A stretch of DNA of 64,000 nt from Polyangium jinanense. GTDB taxonomy: Bacteria > Myxococcota > Polyangia > Polyangiales > Polyangiaceae. How positions within the stretch are numbered: position 1 is the stretch's first letter; the number at the start of each line of letters is the position of its first letter. Location: contig NZ_JAGTJJ010000017.1 in assembly GCF_028435365.1 (NCBI RefSeq), forward strand, positions 62,001-126,000, given 5' to 3'. Of the stretch, positions 14,995 to 24,797 are shown one piece after another. Made by a program: the position numbers and the translations under genes. The notes beneath the pieces were generated by a model that saw only the letters and a program-made list of their open reading frames with translations, was not told the origin of the DNA and ran no database searches.

Positions 14995-17505
14995 TCAGCC
15001 CCACCAGTACGATAGTTTGGCCAGCAACGTTTCTTCGGAGGCGCGCGGGCCGAGCCATCCGAAGTCGAAGCCCGTGGCGCGCCGGCCGAGGGGCGCTCGT
15101 CCGTCGCCTTGCGCGTGCGTGCACACGAGGAACAACGTCGAGCCGAGCCGGTACTCCCAGCGCAGGACGATGTTCGCGTTGATCGATCCGCCCTCCCAGT
15201 CGGGATCGTCGTCGAGCGGCAATCCGAACGGCAGGAGCTCCGCGAGGCGCGCGACCTTGCCCGGTCCACGCGCCTTCGAGAACGTGAAGCCATCGAAGCT
15301 CTGCGCTTCGAGGAAGGCCTGCGCGTAGGCCTGAAGCGAGAGCCGCGGCGTGAACGTGTACGTCGCGCGCATCGTGAGCCCGAGGCTCTGCGCCCGCAGC
15401 CGGCCGAAGACGTGGCCCGCGCCGATCGTCGTGACGTACCGCGGCTCGCCGCGCGTGTAGAGGAAGGTCGGGATCAGATCGAGGTCGAGCTGCGGCAGGA
15501 TACGCACGGACAAACGGCCGTCGGCCTCCACGTTGAGGCCCGTCTCGATGCCCTGCACCATCACCCACGCCTCACCGTTCACGAGGCGTCGGCCATCGGT
15601 CGCGACCCAGAGCTCGCCGCCGAAGAGGGGCGCGCGCTCGAGCGCCGTGCCGTCGCCGACCTCGCGATCGTCGAAGCGCGAGGGTTTGGCGTGGATCGCG
15701 ACGAAGCTCTCCCAGAAGTTCGCCCAGCGCGTGTAGTTGCCGAGCACGAGCATGCGCTCCTGCGTGAGCCAATCGAGCGTGTCGCGCTCGACCGCGTCGA
15801 CGAACGTCTCCGTTTCGAGCGTCACCCACCACGGATCGAGCCTCCGATAGCGGACGGACGCAGTGAACGCGTGGAGGTTCTGCCGCTGCATGTAGCCGAC
15901 GTCGTTGTAGTCGACCTTGCGGCCATGCCCGGCGTACTCGGCATTGAAGGTCCAGTGCTTGCCGCCCTCCTTCGCGACACGCGCCTGCACTGCAGGGCCG
16001 ATGTCGCCGGAAGAGATGACGGTGCCGTCAGGCAGGGTGCGCGGCGGGCCGTCGTGCACGAGCGAGGCGACGACCTGTCCGCTGATCACGTAGTCGCCGC
16101 CGGGCGAACGCCAGCGACCGTCGATGCCCGCGACGTAGGCGTCGTGAAAGCACCGCGCGCCGTGCGCGACGAGTTGTTCCTTGGGGCAAAGCACGCGCGT
16201 GCGGCCATTGCCGGAAGCGGTCTCGACGGTGGGGTACACGGACGGCGTCTCGAAGCGGCTCTTCGCCGTGGCCATGAAGCCGAGCGAGGCGCGAGGGCCG
16301 AAGTCCTTGCGGAGGCGCAGGACCTTGAACGCGGCGAGTGGTTCGGCGACGCGCGAGACGAAGCTGCCGTCGCCGCGCTTCACATCGACGAGGACGGGCG
16401 CGGTGACGCCGAGCAGCTCGAACGCCGACACGCCCTCCGCGAGCTCACCCGAGAGCTTCGCCGCGGCGTACACCGTGGCCGGCGTCGAAGATCCCACGGT
16501 CTCCTCGTCGTCGCGCACGGCCGGCGTCCCTGGCGCACGGCCGATCCTGCGCGTGTAGACGAGCTTGAAGGGCGTCGCGAGGTTGTCCGCGCCCTCCAGG
16601 AAAAACGGCCTGCGTTCCGGGAAAAACCGTTCGAAGTTGCTGAGGTTGAGGATGACCTGATCGGCCTCGACCTGGCCGAAGTCCGGGAAGATCGTGGCGT
16701 CGAGGGTGAGGCTCTGCGAGGGATGCCACTTGAGATCGAGGCCCGCCGAGCCCGTGGGGAACACGCCCGCTCCGCGGCTCTCGGCCTCACTCTCGCTGTA
16801 GCGGAGGGCGCCGACGAGGAAGGGTCGTAGCTCGAGCGCGGCCTTGGGCCGGAGGCCGGAGAGGCCGTCGAGTTTGCCGTAGCGCGACACTTCGCCGCCG
16901 GCGTCGCGCGGGATGAACGTCCACTCGTCGACCTCCTGCAGCATGGAGACGCGGCGACGAACCTGCAGGCCGAAGCTCTGCGTGGGTAGATCGCGGAAGC
17001 GCAGGATCCGGAGCGGGATCTTGAACTCGGCCGACCAGCCGTGCGTGGTGCGCGTGGTGCGCGCGTCCCAGATCTCGTCCCACTCACGCGAGATCTCGGT
17101 GTCGTTGAAGCGGAGCGCATCGGAGAGGACGCCGGCCGCGTTGACCTCGAACTCGAGCGCGCTCCGTCCGTCGCCGCGTGTGTCGAGCGTGACCGTGACG
17201 GCGTCTGCCTCGACCTGGCGATCGCGCCGCGTGAGGCGCGCGATGATCTCGTCGTCCGTCTGCTCGCAGTCGATGCCGACGTAGACGGCCTCGTCGTCGT
17301 ACACGACCCGAACGAGCGTGCGATAACGCGGCTTTTCACCGGGCGTGGGGAGCTTCTGCGTGAAGGCGTCGCTGCCCTTGGCGCGCTTCCAGGTGAGCTC
17401 GTCGAGGCGGCCGTCGAGGACCGGCGGGGTGGAGACGCGCGTCGCGGTGAGGTGCGGCGTGGCCACCTGGGTGGTCACCGCGAGGAGCGCGGACAGGAGA
17501 GACAT
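14995..17505 (-). CDS. CBM9-like/DUF5916 outer-membrane protein
   Basis: This 836-residue protein starts at ATG 17505 with a short signal peptide. Residues of about 20-200 form a carbohydrate-binding-module-9-like domain: STPPVLDGRLDELTWKRAKG opening, DDEAVYVGIDCEQ and TLDTRGDGRSALEFEVNAAG strands. The rest is a DUF5916-type region: RFFPERRPFFLEGADN and LKWHPSQSLTLDATIFPDFG are hallmark segments. The region ends in amphipathic strands consistent with an outer-membrane barrel. In Bacteroidetes and Myxococcota these proteins are thought to handle glycans or metals at the surface, without a proven reaction. The closing residues (LLAKLSYWWG) end in an aromatic near the C-terminus, as usual for barrels. 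Confidence 0.85.
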   Translation of the reverse strand: MSLLSALLAVTTQVATPHLTATRVSTPPVLDGRLDELTWKRAKGSDAFTQKLPTPGEKPRYRTLVRVVYDDEAVYVGIDCEQTDDEIIARLTRRDRQVEADAVTVTLDTRGDGRSALEFEVNAAGVLSDALRFNDTEISREWDEIWDARTTRTTHGWSAEFKIPLRILRFRDLPTQSFGLQVRRRVSMLQEVDEWTFIPRDAGGEVSRYGKLDGLSGLRPKAALELRPFLVGALRYSESEAESRGAGVFPTGSAGLDLKWHPSQSLTLDATIFPDFGQVEADQVILNLSNFERFFPERRPFFLEGADNLATPFKLVYTRRIGRAPGTPAVRDDEETVGSSTPATVYAAAKLSGELAEGVSAFELLGVTAPVLVDVKRGDGSFVSRVAEPLAAFKVLRLRKDFGPRASLGFMATAKSRFETPSVYPTVETASGNGRTRVLCPKEQLVAHGARCFHDAYVAGIDGRWRSPGGDYVISGQVVASLVHDGPPRTLPDGTVISSGDIGPAVQARVAKEGGKHWTFNAEYAGHGRKVDYNDVGYMQRQNLHAFTASVRYRRLDPWWVTLETETFVDAVERDTLDWLTQERMLVLGNYTRWANFWESFVAIHAKPSRFDDREVGDGTALERAPLFGGELWVATDGRRLVNGEAWVMVQGIETGLNVEADGRLSVRILPQLDLDLIPTFLYTRGEPRYVTTIGAGHVFGRLRAQSLGLTMRATYTFTPRLSLQAYAQAFLEAQSFDGFTFSKARGPGKVARLAELLPFGLPLDDDPDWEGGSINANIVLRWEYRLGSTLFLVCTHAQGDGRAPLGRRATGFDFGWLGPRASEETLLAKLSYWWG

Positions 17506-17582
17506 GGCGGGAGATGGACGCCGAGCGTATCACCGCGTGACGCACGGACGGACGGCGGAAGCTTGCGGAGAGCCGCAGCGCC

Positions 17583-18635
17583 TCAGAAGACGTCGTCGAT
17601 CGCGGCCACGGTCTGCGCGAGATCGTGCGTTGGCGCGTAGCCGAGATCGTTTCGCGCGCGCGCGTCGTCGACCATGCACACGTAGCGGATGTGATCGATC
17701 TCGGGCGCGGGGAACGACGTGGCCCGGTACTGCCAGAGCTTACGGACGACGTTCTGCGCGATCCCATGCGGGATGGCGATGCGCGAGCGTCCGGTCATGC
17801 CGACGAGGCGCGACAAGGGCAGCGGCGGCGGGCCCGCGAGGTTGTAGATGCCGCGCGCGCCGGGCGTGAGCGCGCGGGCGATCGCGCTGACGACGTCGTC
17901 CTGGTGGATGACCTGCACCATCGGATCGAAGCCGAGCAGCGTGGGGATCACGGGCAAGCGCAGGTAGTTCGAAGGCGCGTTGCGCACGGCGCCGAGGATG
18001 TGCACGGGCCGGAGGATCACGGTCTCGGTGCGTGGCCTCTTCCAGAAGAACGACTGCGCGAGCATGTCGACCTCGATGAGATCGCGGATCTCGCTGAACG
18101 AGGCGCCGCCGAGGAGCGGCGCATCCTCCGTGAGGAACTGCGGGTTGTCCGGGCGAGGGCCGTACACGTTGGCGCTCGAAAGAACGACGAGCTTGGGGAT
18201 GTCGTAGTGCGCGACGTACTCGAGGAGGCGCTGCAGACCGACGACGTTCCAGCTGTGGTGCTCGGCCTGGCTCACCCGCGGATCGTGCATGACGCCGAGG
18301 TGCACGACGGCGGCGAGGCGCTCGTGGCGAAAGACGTCCTGCGTCTTCTTGCGGCGGATGTCGAGCTGGTGATGGACGATGTCTTTCGGTTTGCCCTCGA
18401 ACGATCGCCGATCGATGCCGATCACCGGCCGCTCGCGGTGCAACTGCCGGGCGAGCCTGCGCCCGAGCCGCCCGCAGATGCCCGTGATGAGCACCGGCAA
18501 ATGCGAACGATCACTCTCCACGCTCGGCTCGCGTGAAGAATCCCCATCCACGCTCACGCTCGCCCTGCGCGGCGGCCGCATCGTGAGCCGCGGCGCGACG
18601 CGCGTCGCTTCGCCTCCCCCGTTCGTCACGTTCAT
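17583..18635 (-). CDS. extended-SDR NAD-dependent epimerase-like protein
   Basis: The protein has 350 residues. An N-terminal extension of about 45 residues precedes the Rossmann motif TGICGRLG (51-58), followed by GIDRRSFEG, DIRRKKTQD and AAVVHLGVMHDPR, as in nucleotide-sugar epimerases. The strand LVVLSSANVYGPRPDNPQFL carries the Ser region. Where the catalytic YxxxK is expected the sequence reads F180-S-E-I-R184, so both catalytic residues seem replaced and the protein may bind NAD without classical chemistry. A start nearer the Rossmann fold is possible. The gene is divergent from an acyltransferase (98 bases), a pairing that suggests lipid or surface-glycan metabolism. Confidence 0.78.
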   Translation of the reverse strand: MNVTNGGGEATRVAPRLTMRPPRRASVSVDGDSSREPSVESDRSHLPVLITGICGRLGRRLARQLHRERPVIGIDRRSFEGKPKDIVHHQLDIRRKKTQDVFRHERLAAVVHLGVMHDPRVSQAEHHSWNVVGLQRLLEYVAHYDIPKLVVLSSANVYGPRPDNPQFLTEDAPLLGGASFSEIRDLIEVDMLAQSFFWKRPRTETVILRPVHILGAVRNAPSNYLRLPVIPTLLGFDPMVQVIHQDDVVSAIARALTPGARGIYNLAGPPPLPLSRLVGMTGRSRIAIPHGIAQNVVRKLWQYRATSFPAPEIDHIRYVCMVDDARARNDLGYAPTHDLAQTVAAIDDVF

Positions 18636-18733
18636 CCCCCCGATCCCCGACGCTCACCGTGAAGCTCGGAAGCACGTCACGTCAAGCACTTCGCACCGTG
18701 CTGTGTTGCCCTCGATTTGCTACGTTCGCATGC

Positions 18734-19666
18734 ATGCTGGATGCAGCAGCGCGCACCCTCGGCAGGCTCTCGACCTTCGCGACGCGCGAGGCCTTCCCGA
18801 TCGCGCGCTCCGCCCTCGGCGTCGCCCAAGACGGAATCGGCGAGCTCGGGATCAAGCTGCTCGGCCGCGACTTCGAGGAGCGCCTGCGTCGTGTGCCGAT
18901 CCCCTTGGGAGGCGGCGGCGTCGACCCCTTCGGGCTCGATCCGGAGTGGGCGAAGTACGCGATCGGCGTCGCGGCGTTCTTCCACCGGTTCTACTTCCGC
19001 ACGATCGTCAGCGGGATCGAGCGCGTGCCCGCGTCACGCGTCCTCTTCGTGGCGAACCACTCGGGGCAGATCCCGATGGACGGCGTGATCATCGCGGCCT
19101 CGATGTTCCTCGACGCCGAGCCTCCGCGCATCGTGCGGAGCATGGTGGAGAAGTGGTCGCAGACGCTCCCGTTCGTCTCGACATTCTTCTCGCGTGTCGG
19201 GCAGGTCGTGGGCGTGCCCGAGAACGCGCGCCGGCTGCTCGAGCTCGGCGAGGCGATCCTCGTGTTCCCCGAGGGCGTGCGTGGCGTGACGAAGACGTTC
19301 GCCGAGCGCTACAAGCTCACGGACTTCGGGCTCGGCTTCATGCGCCTTGCGCTCGAGACGAACACGCCGATCGTGCCCGTGTCCGTGATCGGCGCGGAGG
19401 AGCAATACATCTCGCTCGGCAACTTCCGTCGCGTGGCGAAGACGCTGCATTTGCCGAGCTTTCCGATCCTGCCGCAGCTCCTCGTGCCGGGCGGGATCCT
19501 CCCCTTGCCCACGCGCTACAGGATCACGTTCGGCGAACCCATGCGCTTCGACGGCGATCCCGACGACGACGACGCGATCATCGAGGAGAAGGTCCTCCGC
19601 GTGAAGGCGACCATCCAGTCGATGTTGAACCGCGGGCTGAAGGAGCGGAGGTCGGTGTTCTGGTGA
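18734..19666 (+). CDS. LPLAT-family lysophospholipid acyltransferase
   Basis: About 310 residues from ATG 18734; GTG 18659 would add 25 residues. The acyltransferase core begins near residue 85: motif I LFVANHSGQIPMDGV, motif II EAILVFPEGVRGVTKTF (the FPEG signature) and motif III NTPIVPVSVIGAEEQY. The His-to-Asp spacing is H-x6-D, wider than classical PlsC. Family members transfer acyl groups from acyl-CoA or acyl-ACP onto lysophospholipids or other alcohols at the inner membrane. It is the second LPLAT in this window and shares a divergent promoter region with the SDR gene. The stop is followed by a GC-rich hairpin. Confidence 0.82.
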   Translation: MLDAAARTLGRLSTFATREAFPIARSALGVAQDGIGELGIKLLGRDFEERLRRVPIPLGGGGVDPFGLDPEWAKYAIGVAAFFHRFYFRTIVSGIERVPASRVLFVANHSGQIPMDGVIIAASMFLDAEPPRIVRSMVEKWSQTLPFVSTFFSRVGQVVGVPENARRLLELGEAILVFPEGVRGVTKTFAERYKLTDFGLGFMRLALETNTPIVPVSVIGAEEQYISLGNFRRVAKTLHLPSFPILPQLLVPGGILPLPTRYRITFGEPMRFDGDPDDDDAIIEEKVLRVKATIQSMLNRGLKERRSVFW

Positions 19667-19669
19667 GGC

Positions 19670-19690
19670 GGGGGCGGCGGGACCGCCCCC
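19670..19690. terminator. bidirectional hairpin between convergent genes
   Basis: GGGGGCGG (19670-19677) pairs with CCGCCCCC (19683-19690) around a 5-base loop. It lies between the stop of the acyltransferase (19666) and the stop of the giant TPR gene (19700, minus strand). There is no U-run, so termination would be hairpin- or Rho-assisted. Confidence 0.5.
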
Positions 19691-19699
19691 TCGGGCTCA

Positions 19700-22600
19700 T
19701 CAGGATTCGTCGTCGAGAAGCTCGGCCTCTTCGAGCTCTTCGCCCTGGGCCGGCTGCTGCGCGGCTTGCTGGTGCGCGTACGCCTGCTGCTGCTGCGCAT
19801 AGGCCTGCTGCTGCGCGTAGTACGCCGCGTACGCCTGCTGCTGCGCGTACGCCTCCGGCGTCTGCGCGGCTTGCTGCTGCGCGTACGCCTGCTGCTGCGC
19901 GTAGTACGCCGCGTACGCCTGCTGCTGCGCATACGCCTCTTCCGGCGTCTGCGCGGCTTGCTGCGGCTGCGCCTGCGGATCCACGTACGCAGGCTGGGGA
20001 GCCGGCTCGGCCTGGACGTACGCCGGAGGCGCCACGACCATCGGCGGAGGCGCGGCCAAGGCCGCCGCGGGCGCGATGGGCGTCGGCTCGTTGTCGTTCG
20101 GGGGCTGCCACGTCGGAGCCGCAGGCGGCGGCGCGGACGGCGTGGGGACCGCAGCAGGCGGCGGCGTGGACGGCCCCGCGTACGCAGGCGGCGGCGGCGT
20201 GGATGCCCTCGCGTACGCAGGCGGCGGCGGCGGCGTGGATGCCCTCGCGTACGCAGGCGGCGGCGCGGACGGCCCTGCCGCGGTCGGCGGCACCGAGGGC
20301 ATCGACGCGCGCGCCGGCGAACGCTTGAGTTTGCCGGTCTTCGCGCGTTCGAGTCCCTGGGTCGCCTCGGCGTCGCCGGCCTTCATGCGCAGCACGCGCC
20401 GCCAGGCGTCGGCCGCCTCGCGCGCGTCGCCGAGCTCTTCCTCCCACAGACGCGCGACCTTGCGCGCGAGCTCGGCGCGGATCGCGGGATCACGGCCGCG
20501 GAGGATCTGATCCTCGTAGAGCTGGATCATGCCGCGGTGATCACCGAGCTCGGTGAGCAGGTTCGAGAGCTCGTTCATCACGTCCTGATCGGCAGGCGAC
20601 AGGTCGTGGAGCTTCTTGAAGTCGACGCCCGCGCCCTTCTTGTCGTTCAGCGCGTCGCGGCGCAGGCGCGCGCGGCGCTGCAGGAGCTTGCGAACGAGCG
20701 GGCCGTCGAAGACCTCTTCGAGCGCGCGCGTGAGCGTGGCCTCGACGCGCGGCAGATCGTTGAGCTCGCGGCCGAGCGCTTCGAGCGCGTCGAGCGAGGC
20801 GTCGTCGACGTGCGTGACGAGCGCGTCGCCGAGCCACTTGAAGGCACGCTCGACATCGGCGAGCGCGCGGTGCGCGATGGTCGCGGCGCGCCGGAGGAGC
20901 GCACTCTTCGTGCGCCCGCCGTCACGCGACCCCTGACCGCCGCCCGCGAGCGCCTCGGCCAGGATGCGGCGCAGGCCCGTGCCGCCCGAGCGCTCGTCGC
21001 CCGCAGTGGCCGCAGCTTCGAGCGCGACGAGCGTCTCTTCCTGGACGCCCGCGCTGAGCGCGAGCTCGAAGAAGCCACGTGCGCGATCGTTCGCGCCGCG
21101 CTCGGCCGCGACCTGCGCCGCGCGCGCGAGCGCCGTGAGCCGATCCGCCGGCAGACGGCAACGCCCGACCTGACGCTCGTACACGTCGATCACCTGCGCG
21201 ACGTCCGGCGCGAGCACCGCGAGCCGCGCGAGCAAGGGCTCGACCTCGCCCGGCGGGACGCTGGCGAGCGCGCCCTCGCCGTGCTGGATCGCCTCGTTCG
21301 CGGGCACGGACGCGGCGATCTGCACCTCGGCTTGACGCACCATCTCGGCCGCGCGCGCGGGGCCCGAGACGTCCTTTGCGAGCAGGTCGTGCGCGACGCC
21401 GAGGGCGTCGAGATCCTTCAGCTTGATCGCGAGCTGCTCGAGCCGCTCGGCGAGCGCACGATCGGCGCCGCGCGAGCGCGCGAGCTCCATCGCCACGCGG
21501 GCAGCATCGGCGTCACGGCCGACCTCGATGAACCGCTCGAACGCGCCGCGCAGCGCCTCGTTCCGTGCCGGGCCCGAGCCCGACTCGTTCCACGAGACGA
21601 GCTTCGTCGCGACGAGCCCCTTCCACCCGAGTTTGTCGCCGAGCTCGACGTACGCGCGCCGGCACGGCTCGTCGCCCGTCTCGGCGATCTTGTCGAGCGC
21701 CGCGAGCGCCTCGTCGCCACGGCCGAGTTTGTCGAAGAGGATGTCCGCGACCCTTCGGGTCATGCGGGACAGCTCCTCCTCGTCACCCTCGACCTCGACG
21801 AGGATCTGCAGGAAGTGTGCGACGCGCGGCCAGTCCTCGACCTCGGCGCAGAGCCGCTCGAGCCGACCGATCGCGTCGAAGTCCTCCGAGTCGGCCGCGT
21901 GCACGATCTCGAGCGCTCGGATCGCGCCGCGCGGATCGGAGAGGCGGGCCTCATAAATCTGCGCGAGGCGCTGCGCGAGCTCGACCTTCTGATCGCCTTC
22001 GGCCAGCGCGACCTCGCGCTCGAGCGCCGCCGCCGCGCCTTGCGGGTTGTTGCGCCGCTCTTCGAGATCCGCGATCGCCGCGAGCGCAACGCGGCTCTTC
22101 GGATCGAGCGTCTTCAGGATGCCCTCGTACCGCTCGATCGCGCCGTCCACGTCGTCGAGCCCCTCGGCCAGGATGCTCGCCTCGCGCAGCGCGTGGTTCA
22201 GCTTGTCGGCCGGCGCCTTCGTGATCGCGCCGAGCCGTCGGAGGAGCTCCACGCACTCCTGGTGATCGCCGCGCTGCGCCGCGTCCTCGACGAGCAGCGC
22301 GAGCGCGCCCTCGTCGTCGCCGTCGGACAGCACGAGCAAGAGGCTCTCGCGCGCGCCCTCGTTGTCGCCGAGCGAGCGCTGCACCTCGGCCGCCGCGCGA
22401 CGCGAGGCCACGCGCTTGCCACGATCGGAAAGTTTTTCCGCGCGCCCGAGGAGCAGGTGCACGAGATCCGAAAGCCGCCCGGCCGCGCGGTACTGCTCTT
22501 CGAGCGCCTGCACGTACGCGTCGTTCGTCGGATCGATCTCGGAGGCGCGCTCGAGCCGGATCATCGCGCCCGGCGCGTCGCCCGCCTTGACCAGGAGATC

Positions 22601-24769
22601 TGCGGCCTGCGCGAGGAGCGTCGCCTGCTGCTTGCCGTCCGCGAGCTCGGCGCGCTGCTCGATCGCGTTCGCCGCGTCGGACATGCGACCCGCGGCCGTG
22701 TACGCCTTCTCGGCCTGCTCCCAGATCTTCGCTTGCTTGCCGAGCTCGGCGGCCTCGGCGAACGCGTCGCCCGCGGCGCCCGGATCGTTCAGCTTCAGCC
22801 GCAACTCGCCGAGCTTCTGCAGGAGCCCGGCGCGCGTGTTCGGGTCCGTGAACCCGGTCATGTTGTCCGCGATGGCCTGCGCCGCGAGGTCGAGCCGCTC
22901 GCCCTTCTCGTAGAGCTTCACGGCCGTGTTCACGGCCTGCTCGTCCTCGGGCATGAGCGACGCGATCCGCGTCCACACCTCGGCCGCGGCCACGGGATCC
23001 TTGCGCTTCGCCTCGTGCAGGCTCGCGAGCTTCTTCTCGATCGCGAGCTTCTGCTCCGTGTCGGGCGTGCTCATCGCGTCCTGCTCGAGCACGGTCGCGA
23101 GGTCGTCCCACTTCGTCGCGCGCTCGAGCAGCCTGCGGAGCTGATCCCGCGCCTGCTCGTCGCCGCGATCGATCTGGCAGAGCTGCTTCCACGCCGCGAT
23201 CGCCGTATCGATGTCGCGGAGCTGCGACTCGCACATGCCAGCCACGTCGCGGAGCTGGGCCTTGCGCGTCTCGGTCGAAACCGTCGGCACGCGCGACGCC
23301 GCGAGCAGCACGTCGCGCAGATCCGCGAACATGCGCTTCTGTCGCAGGTACTCCTCGACCCACGAGAGCGCCTCGGAGTTCGCCGGATCGATCTTCAGCG
23401 CCTCACGGTACTTCGTGTACGCCTGCGGCTTCCGTCCCTTCTGCGCCTCGGCCGAAGCCTCCTCCAGGAGCGCGTGCACGTCGCCTGCCGGGACCGCCGG
23501 CTGCGCCTGCATCGCGACGACCGAAGGCGAAGGCGCGCGCGGCTCGGACGCGGGCGCCGCCGCGGGCGCGGCTGCCGGCGGCGGCGACGGCTGCGGGGCC
23601 GCGGGGGGTTGCGAGGGCTGCGCGGGCTGCGCGACGGGCGCGGGCTGCGCGGCTTGCACTGGCTGCACCGCCTGTGCGGGCTGCGCCGGCTGCGGCGCGG
23701 CTTGCGCGGCGGGCATCGGCGGCGGCGGAGGCTGCGCGTTGCCCGCCTTCATCCGCGCCACGTTCGCCATGAACCCGTTCGGGTTCGCCTTCAGGTACGC
23801 CGCGTACTGCGGACCGAGCTCGCCCGTGCGGCCGAGCAGCGCCGCGAAGTGATCCGCGAGCTGCATCGCGCGATCGTGCCCCGGCGAAGCGCCGAGCGCC
23901 GACAACGAGTACGAGAGCCCATACTCCCCGTCGTACGTCTCCGCGAGCTGCACGAAGATCCCGGCGGCCTCGTCGCGCTCCGGCTGCGGCACGTTCTCGC
24001 CCGCGTTGATGCGCTCGAGCACGCTCACGCCGAGCTCCTGCGTGAGCGCGACGTCGGTCGGACGCACCGCGCGCGCCGAGCGCAGCGCCTGCGTCGCGCC
24101 CGCCATGTCGCCCGCGCGCTTGCGGATGTCGGCCTCGTCTCGATAGAGCGCGAGCTTGCGCTCGGGATCCTCGGCGATGGCCTGCTCCATCGCGAAGTAC
24201 GGGATCGCCTCCGCGTACTGCTGCTGCGCCTTCAGGATCTCGCGCGCCGCGTAAATCGCGTACACGTTGCGGGGATCGAGCTCGGCGACCTTGCGCCAGT
24301 TCTCCACCGCGCGATCGGGACGCGCGAGCTGCGGCTCGCTCCACATCCGTCCAAGCTCCTCGTGAAGCTTGAGGAGCATCGTCCGCACCTCCGGCTTCGC
24401 GGCCGCGGGCGCGAGCCCTTTCGCTTGCCGCTCGTAAAGCTGGATGAGCGACATCGCGTCGCCCTTCTCGCGGAAGATCTGCGCGAGCCGCTCGGCCGAG
24501 CGATGCATCGGATCCCTGTCGACCGCGAGCAGCAACGTGCGCACGGTATTGTTCATGTCGCCGAACGCCGCTTGCCAGACGTTCGCGGCCTCGCTCAGCC
24601 AATGGGCGCCGTAGGCGGGATCCGGCGTCTGCGTCCCGACGCGCTCGAGCAGCATGGCGTACGAGCGAGGGTCCTGCGCGCCTGCACGATGCGCGTACGC
24701 GAGCGCCTCCTGGTCGTGGGGGTTCGCGAGGAGGCGCTGGACGAGCATTTCGATTTCACGAGGATCCAT
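19700..24769 (-). CDS. giant tetratricopeptide-repeat protein
   Basis: The protein has 1689 residues from ATG 24769. Residues of about 1-1500 are almost entirely helical TPR-type pairs with the usual Ala/Gly/Tyr/Pro spacing (KPQAYTKYREALKIDPANSE; DAANAIEQRAELADGKQQ). They are interrupted at about 415-500 by a Pro/Ala/Gln linker. The last 180 residues are low-complexity: Pro-rich PPAYARAS repeats, then QQAYAAYYAQQQAYAQ repeats, then an acidic tail (EELEEAELLDDES). There is no signal peptide or membrane helix, so it is a cytoplasmic scaffold. The start is 28 bases after the Ser/Thr kinase stop, so the kinase and this protein are probably co-expressed, and this protein may be its scaffold or substrate. 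The exact partner is unknown. Confidence 0.85.
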   Translation of the reverse strand: MDPREIEMLVQRLLANPHDQEALAYAHRAGAQDPRSYAMLLERVGTQTPDPAYGAHWLSEAANVWQAAFGDMNNTVRTLLLAVDRDPMHRSAERLAQIFREKGDAMSLIQLYERQAKGLAPAAAKPEVRTMLLKLHEELGRMWSEPQLARPDRAVENWRKVAELDPRNVYAIYAAREILKAQQQYAEAIPYFAMEQAIAEDPERKLALYRDEADIRKRAGDMAGATQALRSARAVRPTDVALTQELGVSVLERINAGENVPQPERDEAAGIFVQLAETYDGEYGLSYSLSALGASPGHDRAMQLADHFAALLGRTGELGPQYAAYLKANPNGFMANVARMKAGNAQPPPPPMPAAQAAPQPAQPAQAVQPVQAAQPAPVAQPAQPSQPPAAPQPSPPPAAAPAAAPASEPRAPSPSVVAMQAQPAVPAGDVHALLEEASAEAQKGRKPQAYTKYREALKIDPANSEALSWVEEYLRQKRMFADLRDVLLAASRVPTVSTETRKAQLRDVAGMCESQLRDIDTAIAAWKQLCQIDRGDEQARDQLRRLLERATKWDDLATVLEQDAMSTPDTEQKLAIEKKLASLHEAKRKDPVAAAEVWTRIASLMPEDEQAVNTAVKLYEKGERLDLAAQAIADNMTGFTDPNTRAGLLQKLGELRLKLNDPGAAGDAFAEAAELGKQAKIWEQAEKAYTAAGRMSDAANAIEQRAELADGKQQATLLAQAADLLVKAGDAPGAMIRLERASEIDPTNDAYVQALEEQYRAAGRLSDLVHLLLGRAEKLSDRGKRVASRRAAAEVQRSLGDNEGARESLLLVLSDGDDEGALALLVEDAAQRGDHQECVELLRRLGAITKAPADKLNHALREASILAEGLDDVDGAIERYEGILKTLDPKSRVALAAIADLEERRNNPQGAAAALEREVALAEGDQKVELAQRLAQIYEARLSDPRGAIRALEIVHAADSEDFDAIGRLERLCAEVEDWPRVAHFLQILVEVEGDEEELSRMTRRVADILFDKLGRGDEALAALDKIAETGDEPCRRAYVELGDKLGWKGLVATKLVSWNESGSGPARNEALRGAFERFIEVGRDADAARVAMELARSRGADRALAERLEQLAIKLKDLDALGVAHDLLAKDVSGPARAAEMVRQAEVQIAASVPANEAIQHGEGALASVPPGEVEPLLARLAVLAPDVAQVIDVYERQVGRCRLPADRLTALARAAQVAAERGANDRARGFFELALSAGVQEETLVALEAAATAGDERSGGTGLRRILAEALAGGGQGSRDGGRTKSALLRRAATIAHRALADVERAFKWLGDALVTHVDDASLDALEALGRELNDLPRVEATLTRALEEVFDGPLVRKLLQRRARLRRDALNDKKGAGVDFKKLHDLSPADQDVMNELSNLLTELGDHRGMIQLYEDQILRGRDPAIRAELARKVARLWEEELGDAREAADAWRRVLRMKAGDAEATQGLERAKTGKLKRSPARASMPSVPPTAAGPSAPPPAYARASTPPPPPAYARASTPPPPAYAGPSTPPPAAVPTPSAPPPAAPTWQPPNDNEPTPIAPAAALAAPPPMVVAPPAYVQAEPAPQPAYVDPQAQPQQAAQTPEEAYAQQQAYAAYYAQQQAYAQQQAAQTPEAYAQQQAYAAYYAQQQAYAQQQQAYAHQQAAQQPAQGEELEEAELLDDES
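19757..19957 (-). repeat. Gln/Ala/Tyr-rich coding tandem repeat
   Basis: Within the 3' end of the giant TPR gene, two copies of a 26-28-codon unit (core QQQAYAAYYAQQQAYAQ, joined by AAQTPEAYA) are nearly identical at the DNA level. Both are built from CTGCTGCGCGTACGC-like modules on the plus strand. Such Gln/Tyr-rich tracts resemble prion-like low-complexity tails that mediate assembly. Copy number could vary between strains by slippage. Confidence 0.7.
20157..20280 (-). repeat. Pro-rich PPAYARAS coding repeats
   Basis: Three to four units of a 15-16-codon repeat (core PPPPAYARASTP, ending PPPAYAGPSTPP) lie in the Pro-rich linker of the giant TPR protein. On the plus strand they read as GCGTACGCAGGCGGCGGCGG modules. 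The units differ by only a few bases, which points to recent expansion. Confidence 0.65.
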
Positions 24770-24797
24770 CGTTGTCCGTGCGCGAAGGTACACGGCT

